DNA from: Gordionus sp. m RMFG-2023
Taxonomy: Eukaryota; Nematomorpha; Gordioida; Chordodea; Parachordodidae
NCBI RefSeq assembly: GCF_954871325.1
Contig: NC_088775.1
Location: forward strand, 13,183,561-13,247,560
Length of the DNA stretch: 64,000 nucleotides
Direction: 5' to 3'
Below the pieces are notes generated by a model, which made no database searches, had not been told where the DNA came from, and saw nothing but the letters and a program-made list of their open reading frames with translations. This document shows positions 1 to 11,741 of the stretch, one piece after another. The position numbers were made by a program, and so were the translations under genes. The stretch's first letter is position 1. Each line of letters opens with the position of its first letter.

Positions 1-226
1 ATCTGAATTCCTATGCGTTGACGTAAGTAGTCGCTTTCTTTTTAGTCTCCTGATTACTAATTCGCGCTTATGAATATAGATAAATTTTTTTAAAAAAATA
101 TAAAATTGAAATAAAGTTTAGTGTCAATTTTTTTTTTTGATTGAAAATTCTAATTGTAGTGAGTATAAAATATTGACTAGAAAATTTTTTAAAGAACAAG
201 TTTTTATAACTTATTAAATACTAGAA
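1..226. other. AT-rich left edge, no gene seen
   Basis: AT-rich sequence at the window edge. It lies on the 3' side of the minus-strand hAT relic that follows and may include its untranslated end, but no terminal inverted repeat or target duplication is visible. Confidence 0.4.
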
Positions 227-930
227 TTATAATGCGATTTTTAATTTTCGTGGGAATTTTTCCAATTCATCAAGAATTTTCTTTGTCGTTGGAAATAAAT
301 CTCTGTGGATATTTAACATAGCTAACCCATTTAGCCGAGAAGTAGTATTTTGTAAATAAGTTTTCAACCTTCTCAATTTGAAAAAGGTCCTTTCATTCGT
401 ATATTGTAATAGGCAAACATGCAAGAATACCTTCAAAATAAATTTAGCCTCCTTATACCGATTGAGCGCATCAATAGCATGCTCAGGTAAAATAATAAAC
501 GTAGTAAATATTTATACCACAATTCGAATTCACTGATTAAATTGATTTCAGTATCAACATCATAGGAATAAAATTTTGCTAAATATTTAATTATACCAAT
601 AATGGCATCAGAAAACGATAAAGGGTCTTTAGGTAATAAAATTTGAAGATTACCAAAGACTTGTTTTTTATCTAAAAACCGTACTTTAATTTGCGATAAA
701 AAAGTATCTAAGAATGGAATGAAATTGGATATTTTATAAGATTTAATTCAACGTCTATATAAATATTATGAAATATTCAACTACATTCATTCTTCCTGTC
801 CACATTTTCCTCCAAATCAATAACTTGAACCAAATTGAAATTTGGTTTTTGTAAATTTCTACATAGTAGTGAGCTATAGGAAAATAATTTATTAATGCAA
901 CTAGCAGTAAGGATAAACTCTGCTTGATAT
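227..930 (-). pseudogene. hAT transposase relic, ZMYM1-like, C-terminal part
   Basis: Minus-strand remains of a hAT-superfamily transposase of the ZMYM1/DUF4371-like kind. The 3'-most part (436 to 227) reads NERTFFKLRRLKTYLQNTT followed by RLNGLAMLNIHRD, the hAT dimerisation region. Upstream, around 600-749, is FIPFLDTFLSQIKVRF, and around 781-930 there are further matches including ENVD. The same blocks occur in the same order in the relic at 50632-51720 (for example FIPLIDTFLFQLKERF), so the two copies belong to one family. Only about the last third of the protein is left, in more than one frame, so it cannot encode an active enzyme. The order on the minus strand is collinear with the terminal sequence at 931-1073, which fits an internally deleted element. 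Confidence 0.75.
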
Positions 931-1073
931 TGAAAAATTTTGATGGGGCAGGGGGGAGGGGGTCCGGGGGTCGGGGTAAAATTTTTTATTATCTTAAAAT
1001 AATATTTAGAAAAACAGTCAAATTTGCTATGGGGGTGAAATTTCCCCCTTTCCCCCCATTGGTTACGCGCCTG
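931..1073 (-). mobile_element. hAT 5' terminal region with G-rich tracts
   Basis: Read on the minus strand this segment starts CAGGCGCGTAACCAATGGGG and continues with several G runs. That is the usual look of ZMYM1-like hAT ends (compare CAGTGGCGTAGCCAGGATT at 50186). It abuts the transposase relic at 227-930 directly, although a complete element would have most of the coding region in between, so a large internal deletion is inferred. The opposite end is not found, so the target duplication cannot be tested. Confidence 0.6.
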
Positions 1074-2954
1074 GGGGGTAATATTCATACGAATAAAAGA
1101 AATCGATTGAAGATCTCGACAACCAGAAAATTGCTAAGAGTATATTTTAACATAAGATTGATTAAAAATATTTAATAAAATGATAATATTGAATAGAAAT
1201 CAGAACAAGACTCTTTCATGGAGAGCGGAACATTAATTATAAAATTTAAAAAAATAAATATTACATAGATTTATTTTTTACTATTATATATAAAATAAAG
1301 TTAATATTGTCTTTAAAAATAATTATTTAAATTTGTCCATAATTGACGGGTCAAATATTGGGCAATTAACCTAATCATATTTGGCCAGTCAAATGCAAAA
1401 CCCTGATTTAAATATTAAAATATTTGGAAAAAGAACAATTTTGAATAAAACAATGTTCTTTACATTTAGTTGACTGATAATAAAAATAACTGATATAACT
1501 ATAGTATATTGTAAAATTTTAATTATATTTTAATAGTAATATTAATTTTTGCTATATGCTAATAAAAAGTTCGCTCATGGCAATATCTATAATATATTTC
1601 TATTAAACAAATGTACAATACTTCTTTACATTTAAATGTAAATATTTAGTTATAGTAATTAACGTTAGAATAGAATAGAACATACTGTATAAAATAAATA
1701 TATATTATATTGTAAATAATACTCATTTTTTAAATTATATTTTATAGCTTACAACTACCACAACCGATTACATTCGTATTTATTAGAATATAGGAGAGAT
1801 TTTCAATTTTAATGATGCCATAATTTTTATAATCATAGTGCACATAAAATAAAAACAAGTAGAAAAAACTCAGCCTTAATTTACATTTTAAAATATAACA
1901 TAAGATATTCTTAAACAAGTATATATAATAAATATAAATCTTAAATTTGATTTTAATATTAAAAATTTCCTTTTTTTTTATAATTTGCTTGACCGTATAT
2001 CAAAGTATATTTCAATATGTACTATTCATATCAAAACGCCTAATTTTAAAAAAAAATCAAAATTCTGTAAAATCAAATGAAATTATTTATTCATCTCTAT
2101 TATCGAAATATTATTTCTTTTTCTTGCTTTATTATATTAAAACCTTTGTAAATTTAAATTTTCAATTCAAATATAATATAAATATATTTCGTTTTATTCA
2201 AGTGATTGCTTCTCTAGTATAAAAAAAATATATTTAATATAAAAATTTACTTTATATAATAACATTTCCCAAAATTATCCACTGCGGTTTCCCAACCATA
2301 GGGTAAACTGGAATATCTTGACCAATAGGACTCAGGTGGATACCAGTAGGTTGCATTATTTATGGAACTTTAAAAAAATATTATATAGTTTAATATAAAA
2401 AAAATATTTTATACATCAGTGACGAAGCGTGAAGTTTAATATTATTTAGGGAAGCAATTCTTCTTATTTTATATTTATAACCCAATGCATATAAAATATT
2501 AAGATTTATAATTGAGCGGAATTGGTTGTTTTTTTTTCAATTAAAATCAATTATAGATATGACCGATTAAAACTTTTATTCTTTTTAAATACTAAAATCC
2601 CCGGTTTTGCACCAACGGATTGTTAGAGAAGTTATAATTACTTTCCTTAAAAGTTGGAATTAGTTTTCCTTTTTTTTTGAATAATCAATTTCTTCATAGT
2701 TTATATCTAAATTTCTTGAGCTAAATAATAATTTTTAATAAATTTTTAAATAACCCAATTTATTTTAAAGTAATTATTGTTTTAAAAAAATTGGTGGAAA
2801 TTTTTTTAAAAATTTTTAAAAATTTCTGTCAAATTTTTTTAAAAAATATATCGTTATTTATATTTCTTCTTTCGACGCTAATTTTTTAAAAGTAAAATTC
2901 AATATTTTTCATAATGATTTTATCTTTATTTATTTGCATAAAAAATAAATGATT
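1074..2954. other. AT-rich DNA without recognisable feature
   Basis: Long A/T-rich stretch with homopolymer runs. A 91-codon open frame at 1947-2222 is almost entirely Phe, Ile, Leu, Tyr, Asn and Lys, as expected from base composition. Nothing else is recognised. Confidence 0.5.
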
Positions 2955-3148
2955 TAATACTTTGGTTCCCCGATTATAGTATTGTATTTTAACCAAAATA
3001 ATATTAAGTAAGACGAGATTTGGTAAATAGAGGTATAAACCTTTCTGCCATCAATGAGCAAAATTTACAGGTTTACATAATACTATTTTGGCTAAAATCT
3101 TAATCGGGTCGTAAAAGTCAATCCAAATCGGAGTTTTTAACAACATTT
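2955..3148. mobile_element. Family A foldback MITE (hAT type), diverged copy
   Basis: Member of the interspersed family best defined at 24822-25035. It shares the core reading gtttggtaaatagaggt..aaacctttctgcc, the inner block caggtttacataatactatt, and a right end ending caacattt (family consensus caacacta). The left end is degraded and its position is approximate. It belongs to the same subtype as the copies at 24822 and 40606 (ctaaaatcttaatcggg near the right end). Confidence 0.6.
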
Positions 3149-4682
3149 CCTGATTATTTTTTTTTTAAGGTATTAAAAATAAATTACACCAAAAATATTT
3201 ATTATTTTTCCTTATTGGCATGATTATTTTTCTCTTTTATAATTAAAAAAAGATTTTAAGATGATAAAATATGATAAATTTTCGATTAAAATTATGCGGG
3301 AAGTGATAGCATCCTTTACTTCTGGGTGCTTCGTTACTGATTTACATATTTAAAAATTGTATGATATAAATTTCTTCTAAAATATTTTGCTGCAAAAAAT
3401 GTATAAAGGTTTATATTCTTCATAAAATAATCATTCTTTCTAAAGCTTAACTTTCTTAAAAATAATTTGAACATTTAGAAAAAAAGGTATAATTTGTGTA
3501 ATGTATCATTCTAACTTTAAATGTGTATATTATATATCATCAAATTTGCAAATTGTCACTTTAAACTTTATAGTAATCATTCCCTACAAAAGTAAAGGAC
3601 GTTGCAAGGGAATGGATACGAAATTTAATTTTGAACACACCAAAAGTATTTTTTTTAGACCGCTTAAATCAAGAAAATAGGACTTTATGCGCTCAAAATG
3701 ATAAGAGCTAGCAACACCATTGCTTTATTATAGATTTAAATTCTAGGATATAAATGTGTCATCATAGGAAATTAGAGCATTATATATTTTCTTTAAAGGC
3801 TTAAATTTAGATTAAAGTTACCAACAAATTAAGGACTCAATAAACGTATATGCATAAGGTTTATTATTAGATATGTTTTTATTTGATAAAGAAATAAAAA
3901 ATATTATCTATAATTGGTTCAAAGGTTTTTAATATTATAGTTTTTTTGCTTTTTTAAAAAAAGAAAAGAAATAATCTAATAAATGTGTTTATATAATTAA
4001 AGAGAAAAAAAATACCTAATAAGGAAATTAATATTTATATAATATTATCTTATATAGAAAAGAAGGATGATTTTATTTTTTATAATTATTTTTTGTTTTA
4101 ATTTGGCAGAACAGAACTAACGTTAAGTTTGAGGAAGGAACTCGATAGATAATAGAAATTGTTTAATAAAAATCAAATTAATAAAACTTTTATCTTTGGT
4201 TTTATCAATCTGTTTACTCGTGAAACATAAAGATAAAAAAAATTATATATTTAATATAAAATATGTTCAATATTTGTAAATATATTTTGTCATAAAATAT
4301 ACATAAAATAATGAATTACTGTGAGAGCCAGTATCGATTTCGCGATTAAATATAAATTAAAAAAATGGTAACTTTGATTAATTAATTATAATAAATCAGA
4401 AAACATATTTATAAATCTTCATTAATAAATTGAAAATTTTGCCTAAAATAAAATCTATCTAGAAAGTCAAGCCTTTTGTGAAAAAGCGAGGAGGTGTTTT
4501 TTCGCTATAATCATAATATTTAAATTCATTGAGATTTATTGACAAATTTCAACATTCAATTATAAATCATTGCCAATATTTTTTTATATTTTATGCTGGA
4601 TTAAATTAGTGATTATTATACAATATTTTGTAAATCAATAAAAAAAAGAAATATACATATAGCATTCACTCTTTATTTATGA
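3149..4682. other. AT-rich DNA without recognisable feature
   Basis: No coding region, repeat family or RNA gene recognised; poly-A and poly-T rich. Confidence 0.5.
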
Positions 4683-5066
4683 GTATATATGTTAGCGTCA
4701 ATGTGTTTTTCTCGGCACTGTGTTACTTTTTCAACTATAAATCATTTTTAAGATGTAAGATTTTACCGGAAATGTATTCCATCATGTTTTGAATACCTAT
4801 CCCATGAATTTAAGACAATTTTGTCATGAACCTTTGAAATTAATATAATTTATATTAGTTTTTCCATAGATTTTTATATAAATTAAAAATGACTCAAAGA
4901 TTAATGACAAAATTGTCCAAAATTCATAATAGGTATTCTAAGCATGCTGAAATACATTTTCGGCAAAATCAGATTTAAAAATTTAAAAATACAAACTCAA
5001 AAAATGATTTAATGTTTGAAAAATAACACATTGTATGAAAAACTACATTGCCGCTTACATATATAC
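4683..5066. mobile_element. Foldback element, 384 bp, nearly full-length inverted repeat
   Basis: The left arm (about 4683-4855) begins gtatatatgttagcgtcaat and the right arm (about 4870-5066) ends ccgcttacatatatac, which is its reverse complement with few differences. Further matching blocks lie inside, for example gacaattttgtcat in the left arm and atgacaaaattgtc in the right arm. Only about 15 bp separate the arms, so the unit can fold into one long hairpin. It carries no ORF and is probably a non-autonomous DNA transposon. The superfamily is unknown because no clear target duplication is visible. A diverged second copy lies at 6846-7092. Confidence 0.75.
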
Positions 5067-6306
5067 AATAAGGTATAAATCCTTTTGGAATAGTACCCAG
5101 AGGATTCAAGATCTTTCAATTTTAAATCATTTATATTAATAGCTATTTTTAAATTTAAAAATTTGTAACTTGCACTGTGGATTTAGAGAATTTTTACCGT
5201 GAACTTTCCAACTACTATTTTCATTTTTATTTAAAGAGTTTTTTTTTTATATATAAACAAAAAGTTGCAGAAATAACGTGGCAAATTTGTTCGAAACTTA
5301 TAGGGTAGGTAACTTTAACATGCTGGAAAAATTTTTCGAAAAAGATTTTTCAGAAAATCATTTAGTAGATAATTTAAAATTGACAGATTCCTAATCCTCA
5401 CAGCATTCTTTTTTAAAACCCAAATATATAGCTATTATTAAATTTAATTAATGTCCCTTTAACTAATATCCCCTAAGTGCCGTAACTTTACTAGATCATA
5501 ATATGAGAAAGGGCATGTTAAGTCATAATATAATCTAGCTAGACATTAAATTGGATTCTGTCATTATTTGATAAGTTTCCAAAAATTAAGTTAGAGAATA
5601 GACTTTCATCTCAAAGCATCCCAAAGTAGATATCGATTTTATTATGCATAACAGTTCTATTTTTTTGATCAGTAAAAACTGATAATAATCTTTCATTTTT
5701 TGATATTTTAAATTTACAATAATATTAGTATTTTAAAATATTTTTTATTTGTAATATTAGTCGTTTTCTAAATGCAGATTTATTATTATAACACAAATTT
5801 TAATCATACCAATATATAAAATTTTATATATAATGTATATGGTATAATATATATTTTAATCATTGGTTTAGCTTTATTATGGCATTATAAATATAAAGTT
5901 TGTTTATTTCTTTCTATTATATAAACTTTATAAAAGCGATGTATAATAATAACTATAATAAAAAAGATTTTTTTAAAAATATTATAGAGGCATGATTTAT
6001 TAACGGCTCATTTTAAAATATGTTTTATTTGTATTCATAAAGAACAATTATATTAATACAGTATAGAGTTAAGAAGATTTCTCAAATTTATGATCATCTC
6101 AAATAAAATTATTTTCATGCCATTTATATGCAATAAAAATATCAATAAAAAAATTAACGATAATTTTGAGTTTTGTGAATTTCCTTAATATTTTGGGTTT
6201 TTCAAAAATTTTGGAAATCTTTGTAAAAAAATGTCAAAATTGATGAAAAAAATTTGATTTATTTTAAAAAACACTGCTAAATATTTCTTTTTAATACACT
6301 TAAAAA
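5067..6306. other. AT-rich DNA without recognisable feature
   Basis: Nothing recognisable on either strand apart from A/T homopolymers. Confidence 0.45.
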
Positions 6307-6487
6307 TAATGTTTATTGGCTCGAATTTTAAATTAAGATTTTAGCCAAGATAATATTATGCAAACCCGGAATAATAGATGTCCAAACCTTTCTGGCATCT
6401 ACGAGTAATATTCCAGTCTTGTGTAATATTTTTTGGCTAAAATATCGGGTTAGCCGTTTTAAAAAATCGAGCCGCTTATCAACACTA
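6307..6487. mobile_element. Family A foldback MITE (hAT type)
   Basis: Left end taatgtttattggctcgaat, centre gatgtccaaacctttctggc, right end ttagccgttttaaaaaatcg then gagccgcttatcaacacta. The terminal motifs match the family consensus TAGTGTTGTTAAACGGCTC and its reverse complement. The right boundary is exact; no convincing target duplication remains. Confidence 0.65.
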
Positions 6488-6845
6488 TTTGGAATAAACA
6501 AATAAAAAGGTTAAGTAATACACTATTATTATATTTTTAATTTAAGGAGGTTTAAGTTATTGAAGTTTTCTATAATGATATTTATTACAAATGTTGGAAA
6601 TAAAGTGAGTAAATCCTGGGAATTTGGAACCGAAAATATTCTGAATAAATCCTATGAAACTTGCCAGACCTTAACATTAGTAATTAAGAGTAGTTTGTAA
6701 TTAAAGAGTGAAAGAATTTATTATATCAATTAGTTAATAAAATCATTATCTAAATTTGCATATGTGCTCCATATTAGATAATTTATATTACAAATTGATA
6801 CGATGAAGCGTTAAGATTTTGAATATAAATAATTTTAACCCAATA

Positions 6846-7092
6846 TACAAAGTTAGTATCAACGTGTTTTCTCTGATGTTATTTCAACTTTAAATCATTC
6901 ATTATACAGTTTTAAATTTGGAAATTATTTTTTTTACGAAATATGTATAATACATTAGGTATAGAATACATATCTAGGATGTCCCAACATTTTTTCATAA
7001 AGTTTTTATATAGAAGAAAAATTATTTTAATTCATGATAAAAATGTCTGAAATTTGAGAGTCATGATAATAGCATCCAAGATTTATCCTTAT
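6846..7092. mobile_element. Second, diverged copy of the 4683-5066 foldback element
   Basis: It begins aaagttagtatcaacgtgtt, matching gttagcgtcaatgtgttt of the first copy. It then follows collinearly through caactttaaatcatt, gaatacatatct and the inverted counterpart near 7020-7085. Its right arm is interrupted by the hAT MITE at 7093-7266. Sequence continuing past 7275 is only weakly similar to the expected arm end. Boundaries are approximate. Confidence 0.55.
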
Positions 7093-7266
7093 CAGAGTTG
7101 TTAAAAGATACTTTTTAAATGGATCTAGATACAGATACATCATCTAAAATAATATCTAGATATAGATATTTTAATCAAAAATCTATCTAGATACAGATAA
7201 GATACCACATTTTTATATCTAGATACAGGATCTAGATACTTGTATCTAGATCCTTTAACAACTCTG
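7093..7266. mobile_element. hAT MITE 'family B', 174 bp, with perfect 8-bp target duplication
   Basis: Terminal repeats are CAGAGTTGTTAAAAGATAC on the left and its near reverse complement, ending ctttaacaactctg, on the right. The element is flanked on both sides by ATCCTTAT (7085-7092 and 7267-7274), an exact 8-bp duplication typical of hAT. The interior holds many copies of the palindrome-like motif ATCTAGATA(C), which may be subterminal transposase-binding repeats (inference). There is no coding capacity. It inserted into the foldback copy at 6846. Confidence 0.85.
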
Positions 7267-7274
7267 ATCCTTAT

Positions 7275-8233
7275 TATACAAAAAAATTATTGATTTCAAA
7301 TGGCAGCTCTATGGTTTAAAGCGGCATCGACTATGGACTGAGGCAAAAGGTCAGTAGTTTATTCTCGGAATCTATTTATCTTTAAAATTAGCTTACTCTA
7401 ATAGGTAGCTAGATTTGAGAGAGAAGATATATACGGGTTATATTTAATACTTATATAAAATAATATTTAACAAAATTTGGTCGTTATTTAGTAAATTGCC
7501 ACATGTTGCCTGAAAACGTTCATTATCCTAACCCCCTTTTATAGGGTAGATATTCTGTACATACTTTGGAAAATACCACACTTTGGGAATACACTTTTCC
7601 GACAAAATAAGATTTTTTTTTAATTTGAGAAAAGTAATAAAGATTTAAAGTTGCAAAATTAACACATTTATTAAAAAAGACTAAATTAAATTTAAAAAGA
7701 AAGATTATTGCTCCCCCACCAGGACCAAGAAACTGTTGATCTGAAGAACAGAACCTTACCAGTTTCCATTTTTCTTTTAGCAATTTTAATGATCGTGCTT
7801 ATTTCATTAGGTTATTATTATTAACTAAGCATTCTCTTTGGTATGATGCAAGGAAAGCCAGGGCGACCAACTTTTGTTATGCTAATACATTCAAAATAAA
7901 TAAATTCAATTAGAGAGAGAGACTATATCCACAAACCTCAGACATACCTACTAATGGGGCCCATTTAGAAATGTAAGAAATAAAATTTATGAAAGGCATT
8001 ATTATTTAAGAAATAATGTTTTAATTATTCCAATATTATTGACTCATTGGGGGTAAGGAGCTGATTGAAAATTTTTATTCCTGAGGATTAAATGCTTTAT
8101 ATAAAAACACACCAATTATATGTGATATTAAACATTATGAACAATTTATTTAAATGGTAACGATCTTTATGATAAAAGTTTGACTGTATAAAGAATTATA
8201 TTTTTTATCAATTTAAAATTAATATTTTAAATT
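7275..8233. other. AT-rich DNA, no gene recognised
   Basis: The stretch near 7523-7783 is slightly less AT-rich and open on the minus strand, but its predicted peptide matches no family I recognise and includes a gcaccacc-type low-complexity part. Nothing else is supported. Confidence 0.4.
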
Positions 8234-8482
8234 TTACTTATGCAAAGGAATATCTAAATTTCCAGAGGAGATGATTGAACAAGTAGTATTGATAGATGAC
8301 AAAACATTCTTAGATTTGTTATAACCTTCCTCACCTTGGGTTTTTACGTGACCGTTATTATTTAAATACTTTTGATGATGGGTCGTTATATCTATCTGAA
8401 AATTTTTCTTCTTCTTTTTATATTTAAATAATCTTTTGCCGACTATCGGACTTTTCTCGAAAGAAATAATTTTATTGCCCAT
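8234..8482 (-). CDS. Small ORF of unknown function, 82 codons, doubtful
   Basis: Minus-strand frame from ATG at 8482 to a stop at 8234, beginning MGNKIISFEKSP and containing KYKKKKK at about residue 20. It has an in-frame stop four codons before the ATG, so this would be the true start if it is a complete gene. Its residue mix (Asn, Ser, Thr, His, Gly, Val) is more balanced than the A/T-driven chance frames around it, and the local base composition is less AT-rich. An AATAAA lies about 85 bp past the stop on the same strand, but this is expected by chance here. I recognise no domain. It could be a short gene, a terminal exon or a chance ORF. Confidence 0.25.
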   Translation of the reverse strand: MGNKIISFEKSPIVGKRLFKYKKKKKNFQIDITTHHQKYLNNNGHVKTQGEEGYNKSKNVLSSINTTCSIISSGNLDIPLHK

Positions 8483-10699
8483 GCTGCCCCTTCACAGTGG
8501 AATTAGGATGAATAAATGTAATCATTTATAACTGTATTTTTAGTATAGTTATTTAAGTAAAATTATACGATAACAAATCAAATTAAAATTTATATTTTTT
8601 TAAAAAAAAAGAAATTAGACATCTAAAACAAAATACCATTTTTTTTAAAAAAAAAGAAATTTGTTTTTTTTTTCCGATAATGACTTAAAAATTGCACAAT
8701 AAAATATTATTTTAATTTATTTTTTATGGTATTTTTAAAAAAATTAAGTTTCTATCAATATATTAATATCGGTAAACGAATTTTCAATTGAATCGAATTT
8801 TAATATATAATTAACAACAATATAAATAAAAATTCTTGTTACATAAAGATGCTAATATTTTTATAATTACATTATATTTTTCTATAAAAACAAAATTGCA
8901 TTTTTTCTCTCATTTTTTTTATCTCTCTTTTATATCATCTTTTTTTTTAAAAAAAATCGAATTCAAGACCAGTATATATTAAGGCGAAAATTTATTATAT
9001 CATATCATTTTTAACGAAATAGGAATTCATACTGACATGTTATACATTAGCTTATAATAACATTATAAGAACGCTAAATTTTATTACATAAAAAAAACAA
9101 TGTAAAATTAAATGTCAAACATTTATATTTATAAACTTAACTAGTTTCAAACTAGTTAGCTATCCATTCGTTAGTTTTAATATTCTAGTTAGTTAATTTT
9201 TGTTTTGTGAATTATTTTTTTCCCCAGACTTTTGAATGATATTTTTTATTTTTCTTAAAATTATAACTTAATTTTTCTCCTTTTTAGTATACTTTGGTAT
9301 ATTTTCCCCATTTATTGAGTATTTTATGATATTTTCACTTCTTCAATTCTTTTTATTTTCATCCTACCTTTTTGCTAGTTCGCAAACTATAAGTTGAACA
9401 TTTACCTAATTTTTGTAAATTACTATCTGTAAACTAGCTAATTCGTTATATTAAATTATGCAATGTGTCCCGCATTCAAACAATGTCTGCATCTTATAAG
9501 ATACGAAATAAAAATAAGTTAAATTTTGTAAAAATATGAGTTAACATAAAATGGTTCACTACTAATTATATACTATGCCAAAATATCTGCATATTAATTA
9601 CTAATTACAATTTTAAAATATTCGGAATGTTGAAAAATACATTTACTATTGAAGAATGGATACAATTTTGACCATAACTCAACATCAAACAAAAATGGGG
9701 TCATAGAATCTTATAATATTTGCACTACAAAATATAAGGTAATTATATATAGATTGTGAAATGTTTCGTTTATTTTTTTAAATAATATTTCATATAGCTT
9801 GTCCAATTTGAAGTATTACTTTGATTTTATCTAAATATGGGTCTTGGGGTTATGTACAGTCTGATATCATTTTGGTTAGAGTAAGTCTATATGATTGGTT
9901 ATAATTTTGGTTATCTTCACAATGTTCAAATCGGGCAATAAAAGAAAAAGTATAAAAACAACTATGACTCACATTAATCAACTTGCCACCTTATTATTTT
10001 TTTCATAATTCTCTTAGTTCAAAACTTTAATTACATGTGATAGGTAATGGTGATAAATGTGTTTTTTAAATTACGCCCTTTTAGTGATATACTCCTGAGA
10101 TAGTGGCTTTAAAAAATATTCATATCTTCGTTTAGTCCAAAGAAGACAATTATTTATTTAAAAAAAAGTCACTGAGCACTTAGATATGCTAAAAAACTAT
10201 TTTTATAATAATAATTTTTGATTATAAGGATGGGGTCATTTGTTGGTTAAGGACTATAAGCCAAAAATAACCCATAATAATATTATATTTCAAAAAAAAT
10301 TATATGAGCGCAAACTATTATTATTCTTAATTTAAAATATATCTATAAGTTGTAAATAATTATACCACGGTATGAAAATAATTTTGGAAATATAAGAGCA
10401 ACTTCCTTAATTATATATATATAGATTGATAATTATCAAATATTTTTATTATAAGTGTTAGACAAAATTGTAGTCAAAATTGAATGAGATTTCATATAAG
10501 AGCAAACTATAAGATAATAATTCACAGGAATAGAAAAATTCCTGTTATTTTTATGCTGGATCACAACTGGTCTTTTTTAGCTATTAACTTTACCCTTTTC
10601 TATAATAAAATGAATAAATAATTTTATAAACAATAATTTTATTGAAACAATAAATATACCAAATTAATAATTTTTTCATAATAATTGCATTATTATAAT
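8483..10699. other. AT-rich DNA without recognisable feature
   Basis: The stretch contains a small near-perfect palindrome at 9139-9160 (taactagtttcaaactagtta) and two copies of an attttttttaaaaaaaaagaaatt-type low-complexity motif near 8596 and 8640. No gene or known repeat family is recognised. Confidence 0.45.
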
Positions 10700-11741
10700 T
10701 AATGTTTGCAGAGGTCCGGTCCAGTTCGGTCACATCTGACTATTGGGTCCAAAGGGACGGTCCTGTCCGATAGTACGGTCCGATGGTCCGGTCCGAACCC
10801 AGACCGATTAAAAGAGATAAAAGTTTACCATGAATTGCTCTTTAGTTAATGTACCTTTAACAAAACATGATTATTTAATGCCTAGCATCTCATTCATCGT
10901 TTACTTTTTTTATTCTTCCGTTTCATTCATTCGTCAAGTAATTTAATTTAATAGAAATGGAAATTGAAATCATAGAAGATGATAATATTTTTGAATCACC
11001 TTCAGCCAAAGAATAACTATTGATTTAGAAAATAGTATTAGTAGTGCAAATAAAAAAAATCGATTAAATTCAAATTTGAAAATATGTTAAAGAATTATAT
11101 AAATTTTATGAAGGGATAATTCTGGGAAAACATGTAAAATATGTCTCCAGATATTTCCAATTCTTCAAGCACAAGTAAATTATGCATATTTATCAAATTG
11201 AGAGCTAGAAATTTTTAAATAAATGAATAAAAATTTTATCAAATACACCTACTTATAGTTATGATTAGGACTGGAAACAATAAAAACCCAAGATTAACGA
11301 AATATTGTATTAGCATTGGATGGGTAAAAATAGGAATAATTTTTGATTTTTTAGAAGATAATTAGAATAGTTATTTATAAATCAGTTTTATTTTATAACT
11401 AAATATCTATCACATTCAAAAACAAAAATTAATTAAATTTGCTAATCAAATTAATTTAAATTATATTCAATAATTTGTATTGGTTTAATCTTTTTAAATA
11501 ATATAATAAAAATGATTTGATGATATAATTAAAATATTGGTAATTTAACACATTTCATATTAAATAAATTTTATACAGAATAAAACTTTTATAGCTTAAC
11601 AAAAAAAACATTTTTTAGATGGAACCGGACCGACCGACTCCGACGGTCCCACGGTTTGGTCTCACTTGACTTAACGGTACATCGGTCCGATCTCATTTTA
11701 GAAAAAAAGGACCGGAAGGGACACGATCGTTGGAAGCGCTA
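10700..11741 (+). mobile_element. hAT relic with GGTCCGG-rich ends and BED zinc-finger remains
   Basis: The left terminal region carries repeated GGTCCGGTCC/GGTCCGATGG-type motifs (10711-10800). The right end carries the facing GGACCGGACC/GGTCCGATC set (11620-11720). The same 8-mer ATTATAAT flanks the element at 10692-10699 and 11742-11749, a candidate hAT target duplication, although it is pure A/T and so less decisive. Inside, from an ATG at 10958, broken plus-strand coding sequence includes CKICLQIFP with the Cys-x2-Cys of a BED zinc finger, the N-terminal DNA-binding domain of many hAT transposases. The catalytic and dimerisation regions are missing, so the copy is a dead or deletion-derived element of about 1.04 kb. 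Confidence 0.7.
10958..11200 (+). pseudogene. N-terminal hAT transposase remnant with BED zinc finger
   Basis: The start reads MEIEIIEDDNIFESPSAKE, an acidic leader as in many BED-hAT proteins. It is followed after stops and a frame change by the GKTCKICLQIFP block and then a Ser-rich stretch (NSSSTSKL in the shifted frame). The expected His pair of the zinc finger is not clearly preserved. The rest of the transposase is absent. Translation is interrupted several times, so no product is expected. Confidence 0.6.

Noticed and set aside
777-1175. Frames of 103 and 83 codons on opposite strands over the G-rich region
   Set aside because: Both cover the hAT terminus; the minus one is partly transposase relic joined to non-coding end sequence.
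1947-2222. 91-codon hydrophobic open frame that could be taken for a membrane protein
   Set aside because: Composition is Phe, Ile, Leu, Tyr, Asn and Lys, as random A/T-rich DNA gives; no motif, and similar frames occur on both strands throughout.
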